A stretch of 58,290 bases of DNA from an uncultured Collinsella sp. Its GTDB lineage: Bacteria; Actinomycetota; Coriobacteriia; Coriobacteriales; Coriobacteriaceae. Of the stretch, positions 51,199 to 58,290 are shown one piece after another (the first letter of the stretch is position 1; each line of letters opens with the position of its first letter). Below the pieces are notes generated by a model, which had not been told where the DNA came from, made no database searches, and worked only from the letters and a program-made list of their open reading frames with translations. The translations under genes were made by a program, and so were the position numbers. Location of the stretch: contig CANRSF010000015.1 of NCBI GenBank assembly GCA_947642445.1, positions 1 through 58,290 of the forward strand. The letters are read 5' to 3'.

Positions 51199-52149
51199 TT
51201 AGCAGGAGAAGTCGACGCTGTCGATGATGTCCTCGAGGGCCTTGGCGGAGGCGGTAAGCTCATGCTGCTCGTCATCGTTCAGCGGCACGGGGACGCGGCA
51301 GACAACGCCGTCGCGGCCAACGACGGTCGGCATGGAGATGGCAAGATCGGACAGGCCGTACTCGCCCACCATGAGCGAGGAAACGGGCAGAACGGTCTGC
51401 TCGTCACGCATGACGGCAGTGCAAATGCGCTTGACGGCCATGGCGACGCCATAGTAGGTAGCGTGCTTCTTCTCGATGATGGTGTAGGCGGAGTTCTTGA
51501 CGTCCTCGGCGATGCGCTTCTCGGCAGCCTCATGCTCCAGATGACCGTGAAGCTCGCAGAAGGTGTTCAGCGGAACGCCGGCAACCTGGGCGCTGGACCA
51601 AGCGACGAACTCGGAGTCGCCGTGCTCGCCCATGACATAGGCCTGGACATCGCGCGGGTCGACCTCAACGTGGGCACCAAGCATCTGCTGCAGACGACCG
51701 GTGTCGAGCACGGTACCGGAGCCGATGACATGGCCCTCGGGCAGGCCGGACATCTTGATGGCGGCATAGGTCAGAACATCGACCGGGTTGGAGACGATGA
51801 GCAGAATGCCGTCGAAGCCAGACTTCTTAATCTCGGGGATAATGGACTTAAAGATGTTGACGTTCTTGTTGACCAGGTCCAAGCGGGTCTCACCGGGCTT
51901 CTGGGCAGCGCCAGCGGTGACGACGATCATGGCGGCGTCGGCGACATCGGAATAATCGCCGGCGTAGATCTTCATCGGCTCGGCAAACGTCATGCCGTGC
52001 GCGATATCCAGAGCCTCACCCTCGGCGCGGTTCTTGTCCACGTCGATGAGGACCATCTCGGAGAACAGACCGCTCTGCATCAGCGCGAACGCCGAAGACG
52101 AACCGACGAAACCGCAGCCGACAATAGCGACCTTCTTCTCGTTAACCAT
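51199..52149 (-). CDS. ldh: L-lactate dehydrogenase
   Basis: A 316-residue NAD-dependent enzyme reducing pyruvate to L-lactate. KVAIVGCGFVGSSSAFALMQ is the NAD-binding fold, IVSNPVDVLTYAA the substrate loop region, and GEHGDSEFVAWS carries the catalytic His near 178. The ATG at 52149 follows GGGAG; longer in-frame starts would add an atypical tail. It regenerates NAD during fermentation. A strong hairpin occupies its 5' leader. Malate dehydrogenase is less likely given the motif set. Confidence 0.93.
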   Translation of the reverse strand: MVNEKKVAIVGCGFVGSSSAFALMQSGLFSEMVLIDVDKNRAEGEALDIAHGMTFAEPMKIYAGDYSDVADAAMIVVTAGAAQKPGETRLDLVNKNVNIFKSIIPEIKKSGFDGILLIVSNPVDVLTYAAIKMSGLPEGHVIGSGTVLDTGRLQQMLGAHVEVDPRDVQAYVMGEHGDSEFVAWSSAQVAGVPLNTFCELHGHLEHEAAEKRIAEDVKNSAYTIIEKKHATYYGVAMAVKRICTAVMRDEQTVLPVSSLMVGEYGLSDLAISMPTVVGRDGVVCRVPVPLNDDEQHELTASAKALEDIIDSVDFSC

Positions 52150-52174
52150 TAGAAACTCCCATCTCTCTCCACAA

Positions 52175-52207
52175 GCAAGCCGCCCGGGAACGACCCGAGC
52201 GGCTTGC
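52175..52207 (-). promoter_or_regulatory. GC-rich hairpin in the ldh leader
   Basis: GCAAGCCGC (52175-52183) pairs with GCGGCTTGC (52199-52207), with an inner CGGG/CCCG. It lies 26 bases before the ldh start. No T run follows on either strand, so it is more likely to stabilise or regulate the ldh mRNA than to terminate. Confidence 0.45.
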
Positions 52208-52350
52208 CGTAATCCCAATACATCCAATCGGGACTTTGATTATGCTCCTATTCGCAGCCAAAAATCGACCGTTTACCGAAATTGTTTGCAGGATTCGTAA
52301 AATAACTGCACGAAATCGGTTTCGAGCTATTGACGAGGCGAAATAGCTTT

Positions 52351-53514
52351 CTAATACAGGCCCGCCTCGCGAATGGCCTCGACAGCCAAAGCAATCTGAT
52401 CGGGCGGCAGGACCAGCGCCATGCGCACGTGTCCCTCGCCCGAAGGACCAAAGCTCGCGCCCGGCGTCACCACAACGCCGGCCTTCTCCATGAGCTCCTC
52501 GCAAAACGCCATGGAATCGGTGCGACCACCGGGAAGCTTGGCCCACACAAACATAGAGCCATGCGCGTTGGGGCGCTCCCAGCCCAGGCCCTCAAGACCG
52601 TCGCACAGGGCATCGCGGCGCTCCTGGTACTTCAGACGCTGCGCCTCGACCTCATCGCGCGGACCGTTCAGGCAGGCGATAGCAGCCTTCTGGATCGGGA
52701 AGAACATACCAAAGTCGATCTGGCCGCGCAGCTTGGCAAAGGCCGAGACCACATCCTCGCGACCGACCAAAAAGCCGATACGCGCACCGGTGACGTTAAA
52801 CGACTTGGAGAGCGAGAAGAACTCAACGCCCACCTCAAGCGCACCGGGATACTGCAAGAAGCTACCGCCGGGCTCGCCGTCGAACACGATGTCGGAGTAC
52901 GCGTTGTCATGGACGATGAGCAGGTCGTGCTCACGGGCGAAAGCGATGATCTCTTCGTAGACCTCGGGCGTGCCCACCGAGCCGACCGGGTTGGCGGGCA
53001 GCGATACGATCATATACTTGGCGCGATCAGCCACCTCGGGATCGATGCCTGCCACATAGGGCAGGTAATTATGCTCGGCAACCAGCGGATAGTACTCGAG
53101 CTTGGCATCGGCAATCTTCGCACCCGCCTCAAAGACCGGGTAGCACGGATCGGGAACCAGAATGGTGTCACCCGGATCGAGCAGAGCCAGGCCCAAATGG
53201 CCAACGCCCTCCTGCGTGCCGTTGCACGACTGCACCATGGACGGTGTAATGCCCGAAACACCAAAGCGACGCTCATAGTAATCGCATACGGCCTGCTTGA
53301 GTTCGGGCAGGTCGCGCAGGGCATACTTCCACATCTCGGGGTCCTGGGCCGCTTGCGTGAGCGCCTCGACCACGTGGTCGTACGGCTTAAAGTCGGGCGT
53401 TCCCACGCTCATGTTGTAAATGGTCTTACCCTGAGCCTTCAGCGTGAGCAGCTTGTTGTTGAGCGAGGCGAAGACCTCCGCGCCAAAGCGGTCGAGACGC
53501 TGCGATGCCTGCAT
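52351..53514 (-). CDS. PLP-dependent aminotransferase, class I
   Basis: A 387-residue fold-type I aminotransferase. The PLP lysine is in FFSLSKSFNVTGARIGF (about 237), the cofactor/substrate Asn in SLPANPVGSVG, and the carboxylate Arg near the C-terminus in GEGHVRMAL. It resembles the LL-diaminopimelate/N-acetyl-DAP aminotransferase and alanine aminotransferase groups. Since dapH is present, it is a candidate for the N-acetyl-DAP aminotransferase step, but this is inference. The start at 53514 follows AAAGGTGG. A terminator hairpin lies only 18 bases upstream. Confidence 0.86.
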   Translation of the reverse strand: MQASQRLDRFGAEVFASLNNKLLTLKAQGKTIYNMSVGTPDFKPYDHVVEALTQAAQDPEMWKYALRDLPELKQAVCDYYERRFGVSGITPSMVQSCNGTQEGVGHLGLALLDPGDTILVPDPCYPVFEAGAKIADAKLEYYPLVAEHNYLPYVAGIDPEVADRAKYMIVSLPANPVGSVGTPEVYEEIIAFAREHDLLIVHDNAYSDIVFDGEPGGSFLQYPGALEVGVEFFSLSKSFNVTGARIGFLVGREDVVSAFAKLRGQIDFGMFFPIQKAAIACLNGPRDEVEAQRLKYQERRDALCDGLEGLGWERPNAHGSMFVWAKLPGGRTDSMAFCEELMEKAGVVVTPGASFGPSGEGHVRMALVLPPDQIALAVEAIREAGLY

Positions 53515-53532
53515 GGTGCCACCTTTCGATAT

Positions 53533-53564
53533 AAAAAACGCGGCGCTCCGACAAGAGCGCCGCG
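53533..53564 (-). terminator. Terminator between nadE and the aminotransferase
   Basis: On the minus strand CGCGGCGCTC pairs with GAGCGCCGCG (53539-53548 with 53555-53564), followed by six T residues. It follows nadE by 53 bases but ends just 18 bases before the aminotransferase start codon, leaving no room for a promoter between, so it may act as an attenuator for that gene. Confidence 0.8.
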
Positions 53565-53617
53565 CGATACGGGCCATCAGATTGCAAAAGTGTAACGCTT
53601 GCAAACCCCGTATTGGT

Positions 53618-55612
53618 TCAATTTAGCCAACCTTTGTCAATTGGATTGAGTGCGTCGATCTGCGCAAGCCACAGATGCGAGCTGGCGTCACTCGGCATAC
53701 GCCAATCGCCGCGCGGGCTGAGCGTCACCGAGCCCACCTTGGGACCATCGGGCAGGCAGCTGCGCTTAAACTGCTGGGCAAAGAAGCGACGGTAGAACGT
53801 ACGCAGCCACGTGTGGACGGTCTTGGCATCGTAGACACCCTCAAAGCTCTTGAGCGCCATGCGGTAGATCTTGCCGGGCTCAAAGCCAAAACGCAGCAGG
53901 TAGTAGAGGAAGTAGTCGTGCAGCTCGTACGGGCCCACCAAATCCTCGGTCTTCTGCGCAATCTCGCCGTCGCCCGTGGGCGGCAGAAGTTCGGGAGACA
54001 CCGGCGTATCGAGGATATCGAGCAGCACCTTGGCGATGCGCCCGCCAAAGACATCGGCCGCATAGCGCACCAGATGGCGCACGAGCGTCTTGGGAACGCT
54101 CGAGTTGACGGCGTACATGCTCATATGGTCGCCGTTGTACGTAGCCCAGCCGAGCGCCAGCTCCGACAGGTCGCCGGTGCCGATGACAAAACCGCCAGCC
54201 TGGTTGGCCAGGTCCATCAGGATCTGCGTACGCTCGCGGGCCTGGCTGTTCTCGTAGGTCACGTCCTGCACGGCCGGATCGTGCTCAATGTCCCTAAAGT
54301 GCTGCTCCACGGCCGCGTGAATCGAAACCTCGCGGAAGCTCACGCCCAGGTCGCGGGCGAGCGACTCGGCATTCGACTTGGTGCGATGCGTCGTGCCAAA
54401 GCCGGGCATGGAAACCGCCGTGATACCCGTGCGTGGCAGTCCCAGTGCATCGAAGGCACGCACGGTCACAAGCAGTGCCAGCGTGGAGTCCAAGCCACCC
54501 GAAAGACCGATGACTGCAGCCTTGGTACCCGTATGGGCAAGGCGGGTCTTGAGGCCCGCAGTCTGCAGATTGAGAATAGTCTCGCAACGCTCGGCCAGAT
54601 CACCGTGGTCGGCCGGCACAAAAGGCGCGCGAGGGAAAACACGGTCGATATCGCAGGCATCGCGCAGGACAGACTCTTCGGCCAACACGCCCTCAAAAGA
54701 GAACTCAACGGTCGTGGCCTCCGGCGCATCGTCCGCGCGCGTCCACGTCGTCGAGCGACGGCGCTCGGCAACCAGACGATCGAGGTCGACATCGGCAACC
54801 GCCATGTCGCAGGTAAGCAGTTTGGTGGCGGCCAGCTTAGAGCCGTTTTCGTAGATCAGGTTCTCGCCCGCAAAGACCATGTCGGTCGTAGATTCGCCCT
54901 CACTCGCATCCGCGTAGGCATAGGCGCAGTACAGGCGCGCACTCTGGTTGGAGATGAGGCTGCGGCGGTAATCCGCCTTGCCGATAATCTCGTCCGAGGC
55001 CGACGGGTTGAGGATCACCGTCGCGCCAGCAAGCGCCATCTCGGTCGAGGGGGGCGCCGGTACCCACAGGTCCTCGCACACCTCGACACCCAGCACCAGA
55101 TCCTCGGCACCTTCATCGCAGCAGCGGTAGACAAGCCCCGAGCCAAGCGGCACCGGACCCTGACCAGCAAATTCAATCCACACGGGATCGGCCGGCGCCG
55201 GAGCAAACCAGCGGCGCTCATAAAACTCTCCGTAGTTGGGCAAGTACTTTTTGGCCGTAAGGCCCAAAAGCTCGCCCGCACAGCACACGGCGGCGCAATT
55301 GTAGATGTTTTCGGCCACCGCGACGGGAAGACCGATGGTAAAGACGATCGGCAGCTCACGGGTTTTATCGAGAATGCGCACGAGCGCCGCCTCGCAGGCA
55401 TGCAGCAGCGTGCGGTTATGGAACAGATCGGCCGCGGTATAGCCGGTCAGGTTAAGCTCAGGCAGCACCAGCGCGCGAACGCCGCGCTCGGCAGCCTCCC
55501 GAACAGCCCCCAGCGCAACCTCGACATTGCCCTCGACATCGGCGACGCGAATCTGCGGCGACGCCGCCGCCACACGCAAAAAGCCGTCAGACTGAGAAAG
55601 GTGAAGATTCAT
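53618..55612 (-). CDS. nadE: Glutamine-dependent NAD+ synthase
   Basis: A 664-residue two-domain enzyme that amidates nicotinic acid adenine dinucleotide using glutamine. The N-terminal nitrilase-type glutaminase has its Glu-Lys-Cys triad in VLPELNLTGY, LTAKKYLPNYGEFYE and GVEVCEDLWV. The C-terminal synthetase has the PP-loop GLSGGLDSTLALLV (about 376-389) and TGDLSELALGWATYNGDHM. Length is that of the large actinobacterial form. The start at 55612 follows GGGAG. Cytoplasmic housekeeping gene. Confidence 0.95.
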   Translation of the reverse strand: MNLHLSQSDGFLRVAAASPQIRVADVEGNVEVALGAVREAAERGVRALVLPELNLTGYTAADLFHNRTLLHACEAALVRILDKTRELPIVFTIGLPVAVAENIYNCAAVCCAGELLGLTAKKYLPNYGEFYERRWFAPAPADPVWIEFAGQGPVPLGSGLVYRCCDEGAEDLVLGVEVCEDLWVPAPPSTEMALAGATVILNPSASDEIIGKADYRRSLISNQSARLYCAYAYADASEGESTTDMVFAGENLIYENGSKLAATKLLTCDMAVADVDLDRLVAERRRSTTWTRADDAPEATTVEFSFEGVLAEESVLRDACDIDRVFPRAPFVPADHGDLAERCETILNLQTAGLKTRLAHTGTKAAVIGLSGGLDSTLALLVTVRAFDALGLPRTGITAVSMPGFGTTHRTKSNAESLARDLGVSFREVSIHAAVEQHFRDIEHDPAVQDVTYENSQARERTQILMDLANQAGGFVIGTGDLSELALGWATYNGDHMSMYAVNSSVPKTLVRHLVRYAADVFGGRIAKVLLDILDTPVSPELLPPTGDGEIAQKTEDLVGPYELHDYFLYYLLRFGFEPGKIYRMALKSFEGVYDAKTVHTWLRTFYRRFFAQQFKRSCLPDGPKVGSVTLSPRGDWRMPSDASSHLWLAQIDALNPIDKGWLN

Positions 55613-55815
55613 AAGAATGCTCCCGTGCGTAGACGCCATTCACAACAATTAGCAAGCCCTATTGTAGTTCAACCGCCGGGTGCAACCGCATCCCACCAAC
55701 TTGGTGAGCTATTGATGAGTTGATGGTATCTGTTAAATGTCACGTACGATTCACATCTGGTGGGTACCCTGATGGCTACATGAAACGAAGCAGATTTACA
55801 CCGGGAGGACCCCGT

Positions 55816-56766
55816 ATGACAACCAAGTACACCGACGCGCCGCGCACGCGCGTCATGACACCGGCCGCGCTCAACAACGGCGTTCACGAAAACCATTCCA
55901 TCGGCCAGACCATGGCCATCGCGCCCAAAAAGGGCCTGTTCGACGACATTTCCATTCCCCAGATCATCGCCGGCGCCGCAGCTGCCGCCACGAGTGTGGC
56001 GCTTGCTTCAAAGATCGGCATTGCCGGCTCGGTGATTGGTGCCGCTGTGAGCTCAGTCATCACTGTTGTGTCTTCGCAGGTCTATCGCCACTTTATCTCC
56101 GCCAGCGCCGAAGCAATCAAGGGCACGCATGCCGCTGTCGACTACCCTACCGGCGCCTACGAGCCCGTTGAGCCCAATGTCGAGGAGCACCTAGGTGGCG
56201 CCGCAACCACGCAGGAGATGCGCCAGGTTGCGGGACGCGCGACCACGGCGCGCGTCGCTCCCAACAGCCTGCGCGCCAAGGCGGCGGCCGAGCGCAGCCA
56301 GACGCAAAAGAAGGTCATCATCTTCTCGATCGCTATCGCCATAGTCGCGGTCATCGCCTGCGCCGGCGCCATCCTTATCACCACTGCCGGTGAGGGTCTG
56401 GGCGAGCGCCCCGAGCCGATCCTTTCGTCGCGCACGACCGAGAGCGATGCAAATGGCAACACCCAGTCGCAGAATCAGCAGGCACAGACGGACGATACGC
56501 AAGACAGTTCTACCTCTGCCAATTCGTCCTCGAACACCCAAAACCAATCGCAGGGCACCGATTCCTCTACGGCCAACAGCAGCACGCCGTCCGGCACGAC
56601 CGACTCAAGCCAAACGACTGACGGTTCGCAGCCGAGCACGGGCGGCCAAACGAGCGACAGCACTTCGGGAACGGGCACAGCAGACAGCAGCAACAGCAAT
56701 TCGAGTGGCACCACATCGGGCACGACATCTGACAGTTCAAGCCAAGGCACGACATCGGGCAACTAG
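55816..56766 (+). CDS. Two-span membrane protein with a Ser/Thr-rich tail
   Basis: A 316-residue protein I cannot assign to a function. A hydrophobic alanine-rich region (IPQIIAGAAAAATSVALASK, to about residue 95) may span the membrane, a basic linker follows, and a clear span (KVIIFSIAIAIVAVIACAGA) occurs near residues 170-192. The last 110 residues are almost only Ser, Thr, Gly, Gln, Asp and Asn, a flexible low-complexity tail that should be outside the cell. GGAGG before ATG at 55816 supports the start. Conserved-looking N-terminal half; stand-alone gene with its own terminator. Confidence 0.7.
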   Translation: MTTKYTDAPRTRVMTPAALNNGVHENHSIGQTMAIAPKKGLFDDISIPQIIAGAAAAATSVALASKIGIAGSVIGAAVSSVITVVSSQVYRHFISASAEAIKGTHAAVDYPTGAYEPVEPNVEEHLGGAATTQEMRQVAGRATTARVAPNSLRAKAAAERSQTQKKVIIFSIAIAIVAVIACAGAILITTAGEGLGERPEPILSSRTTESDANGNTQSQNQQAQTDDTQDSSTSANSSSNTQNQSQGTDSSTANSSTPSGTTDSSQTTDGSQPSTGGQTSDSTSGTGTADSSNSNSSGTTSGTTSDSSSQGTTSGN

Positions 56767-56796
56767 GCACTGCATCCCCAGATAGGCAACCTGTAC

Positions 56797-56830
56797 AACG
56801 GGCGCGAATCGACAGCGGTTCGCGCCCGTT
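56797..56830 (+). terminator. Terminator after the Ser/Thr-rich membrane protein
   Basis: AACGGGCGCGAA pairs perfectly with TTCGCGCCCGTT (12 bp, loop of ten), 30 bases after the stop. The T tract is short. Confidence 0.6.
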
Positions 56831-56902
56831 TGCCTTGGGCGCCGTCATGGCGAGCGCCATGCGATGGTAAGATGCTTTACATGTGTAAAGAGGAGATTTG
56901 CC

Positions 56903-58204
56903 ATGAGCAAGACAATAGTTAGGCCCATGCTTTCGCTGGGCAACCACATCTATCTGTATCGCCTGCTGCGCGATGCGATTGGATGCGGCAAGCAAACGTT
57001 TATGACGCAGGTCGAAGAGGCTCTCGCCGTTGACGACATGACTGCTTATGACCTGGGCTTCGAGTCCACGCGCGAGTTGCTCGAGGAACTCGACGACTGC
57101 ATTAAGCTGACTGTCTTTAAGGGCGGTCGCCTGTATGCCACGGTCATCGCCAACGAGGCATGGGATGCCGCACTTGCCAAGGGCGAGGACAAGCCCAAGG
57201 CCACCAAGGGCGCTAAGCAGTCCTACAAAAAGAAAAAGCGCAGTGAGAAGGACCTCAAGGCTGTGCGCCCCAAGCACGTTAAGCGTCCCGAACCAGAAGC
57301 CGCGGTTGAAGCTGTGCCGGAGCCCGAGCCCGAGACAGAGATCGAAGTCGCTATTGAGGTAGCAGTAGAAACCGAAATCGCCGCCACGACCGATCCTGAA
57401 GTCATATCCGAGCAGGAAGCCACTGCTGGGCTCAACGAAGCTCCCAAGTCGAAAATTGAAGAAGCCGCTAACCAACCCGAGACGCCTGCGTTCCAAAACA
57501 GCGATGTCTTTGGCGACGAGGCCGAGGGCGATCAGTCTGACGAGCCCGCGAATCAAGACGCTACCGAATCGGTGCCGGAGCCCGAGACGCCGCAGCCCGC
57601 CATCTCACTCACGGTCGTCTATGACCCCGAGAACGCAAACGCCGGCATCACCACCATGGCATCCACACCCATCGAGGTAAAGTCGAGCGTCGAGAATGAG
57701 AACGCGACGCAGGTTGAGGTTGAAACCGCAGTTGCAGACGCGCCCGTCACCGTGAAGCCCGCAGATTCCGAGATCAAGCCGGAAGTAACGCCGGAGCCCG
57801 CACCCGTCATCGAATCCATGCCCGCCGCTGCTTGCGACCAAATACCTGCATCCGCACCGGCTTCGGCACCCGCAGCGGCCCCAACCCCCGCACCCGCAGC
57901 ACCGACCATCCCCGAGGACTTCCCCATCGATTTCGCAACCGAAGTCTTCTGCCCCGGCCCGCTTCTGCACCAGCTGTCGACCTATCTCCCCTACGGCGCC
58001 GACACGCTCGGCATCGTCGGCGAGTACTACTGGATCGCCCGCGAACGCGGCACCATCGAGGCCGCGCGAAACCGCGCAAGCTTCCCCCTGCGCTACACGC
58101 AGGCCGGCGAGCGCCACGAAGTCACCGTGCGCATCCGCCGCAACACCACCGGCGGTCTCGGAGCCACCTGGGCCATCGATAAAGTCGAACCTTCTACCAA
58201 GTAA
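56903..58204 (+). CDS. Unknown protein with N-terminal winged-helix-like domain
   Basis: A 433-residue protein in three parts. Residues 1-85 are compact and helical; YDLGFESTRELLEELDDC followed by a short hydrophobic strand resembles a LOTUS/OST-HTH winged helix, a likely nucleic-acid or protein-binding fold (weak inference). Residues about 90-120 are Lys-rich; 120-340 are a low-complexity Pro/Glu/Ala/Val tract with repeated PEPE and PAP units. The last 90 residues form a second compact domain starting near IPEDFPIDFATEVF and containing GIVGEYYWIARERG. No signal peptide. GAGGAG supports the ATG. Function unknown. Confidence 0.65.
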   Translation: MSKTIVRPMLSLGNHIYLYRLLRDAIGCGKQTFMTQVEEALAVDDMTAYDLGFESTRELLEELDDCIKLTVFKGGRLYATVIANEAWDAALAKGEDKPKATKGAKQSYKKKKRSEKDLKAVRPKHVKRPEPEAAVEAVPEPEPETEIEVAIEVAVETEIAATTDPEVISEQEATAGLNEAPKSKIEEAANQPETPAFQNSDVFGDEAEGDQSDEPANQDATESVPEPETPQPAISLTVVYDPENANAGITTMASTPIEVKSSVENENATQVEVETAVADAPVTVKPADSEIKPEVTPEPAPVIESMPAAACDQIPASAPASAPAAAPTPAPAAPTIPEDFPIDFATEVFCPGPLLHQLSTYLPYGADTLGIVGEYYWIARERGTIEAARNRASFPLRYTQAGERHEVTVRIRRNTTGGLGATWAIDKVEPSTK

Positions 58205-58209
58205 TCAGA

Positions 58210-58230
58210 ACCACCCTTAAAAAGGGTGGT
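58210..58230 (+). terminator. Hairpin after the last gene
   Basis: ACCACCCTT pairs with AAGGGTGGT around a short A-rich loop, five bases after the stop, followed by TTG. Beyond it CCGGGCTCGC/GCGGGCCCGG near 58252-58288 may be one end of a further large hairpin cut by the window edge. Confidence 0.55.
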
Positions 58231-58290
58231 TTGCCCTTAGGGTATAACCCACGGGCCCCGGGCTCGCGTCTAAAGGCGCGGGCCCGGACT

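Overview
The window is high-GC, densely coded DNA from an anaerobic, fermentative actinobacterium. Gene content points to the Coriobacteriia, most likely Collinsella or a close relative; this is inferred from protein flavour and gene set, since no rRNA or tRNA marker is present. Support includes short Pta plus two acetate kinases, L-lactate dehydrogenase, a UDP-galactofuranose branch, an ECF transporter and an acetyl-branch lysine/DAP pathway. I see no respiratory genes, tRNA, rRNA, CRISPR array or prophage. Roughly fifty protein genes are supported, plus one leader peptide, one lysine riboswitch and two insertion-sequence traces.

Layout. 1-480: IS3-type transposase remnant. 617-3527 (minus): beta-glucoside PTS EIIBC and GH1 6-phospho-beta-glucosidase. 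3650-4630 (minus): EamA transporter with a structured leader. 5130-7353 (plus): DJ-1/PfpI protein, Maf pyrophosphatase, P1 peptidase. 7366-7694: two large nested palindromes. 7727-9953 (minus): glycosyltransferase and glf. 10186-14052: pta facing a tandem pair of ackA genes across another giant hairpin. 14155-16343: MFS transporter and LysR regulator. 16385-20548 (minus): HIT protein, xseB, xseA, YugP-type protease, RNase D. 20647-23777 (plus): lipid kinase, a 30-residue membrane protein, a secreted C69 dipeptidase. 23909-27355 (plus): a Trp-codon leader peptide and attenuator ahead of a complete ECF transporter. 27442-28727: intact IS3-family element with a 3-bp target duplication. 28770-30857 (minus): aspartate/glutamate racemase and ATP-grasp ligase. 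31251-34849: secreted cell-wall hydrolase, then an operon of FxLYD protein, frameshifted HTH gene and Ser/Thr kinase. 35074-42057 (plus): Fe-S flavoenzyme, two-subunit aconitase X, M20 peptidase and MFS transporter. 42146-43093 (minus): small membrane protein and HigBA. 43195-44382 (minus): M20 amidohydrolase. 44535-48563 (plus): lysine riboswitch, in-frame lysA-dapA fusion, dapB, dapH. 48808-55612 (minus): nucleoid protein, DUF2974 hydrolase, ldh, aminotransferase, nadE. 55816-58204 (plus): two proteins of unknown function.

How the parts work together. Sugar uptake by PTS and GH1 feeds fermentation to acetate (Pta/AckA) and lactate (Ldh). The lysine cluster supplies DAP and lysine under L-box control. 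Tryptophan import looks controlled by classical ribosome-mediated attenuation. Racemase, ATP-grasp ligase and a coiled-coil hydrolase point to cell-wall work.

The most unusual signals are: (a) two nested palindromes sharing an inverted core of about 80 nt but closed by unrelated perfect arms, with architecturally similar giant hairpins at other convergent gene junctions; (b) the Trp leader peptide driving an ECF importer; (c) the LysA-DapA fusion that keeps an internal ribosome binding site; (d) the flavoenzyme/aconitase X/M20/MFS catabolic cluster of unknown substrate.
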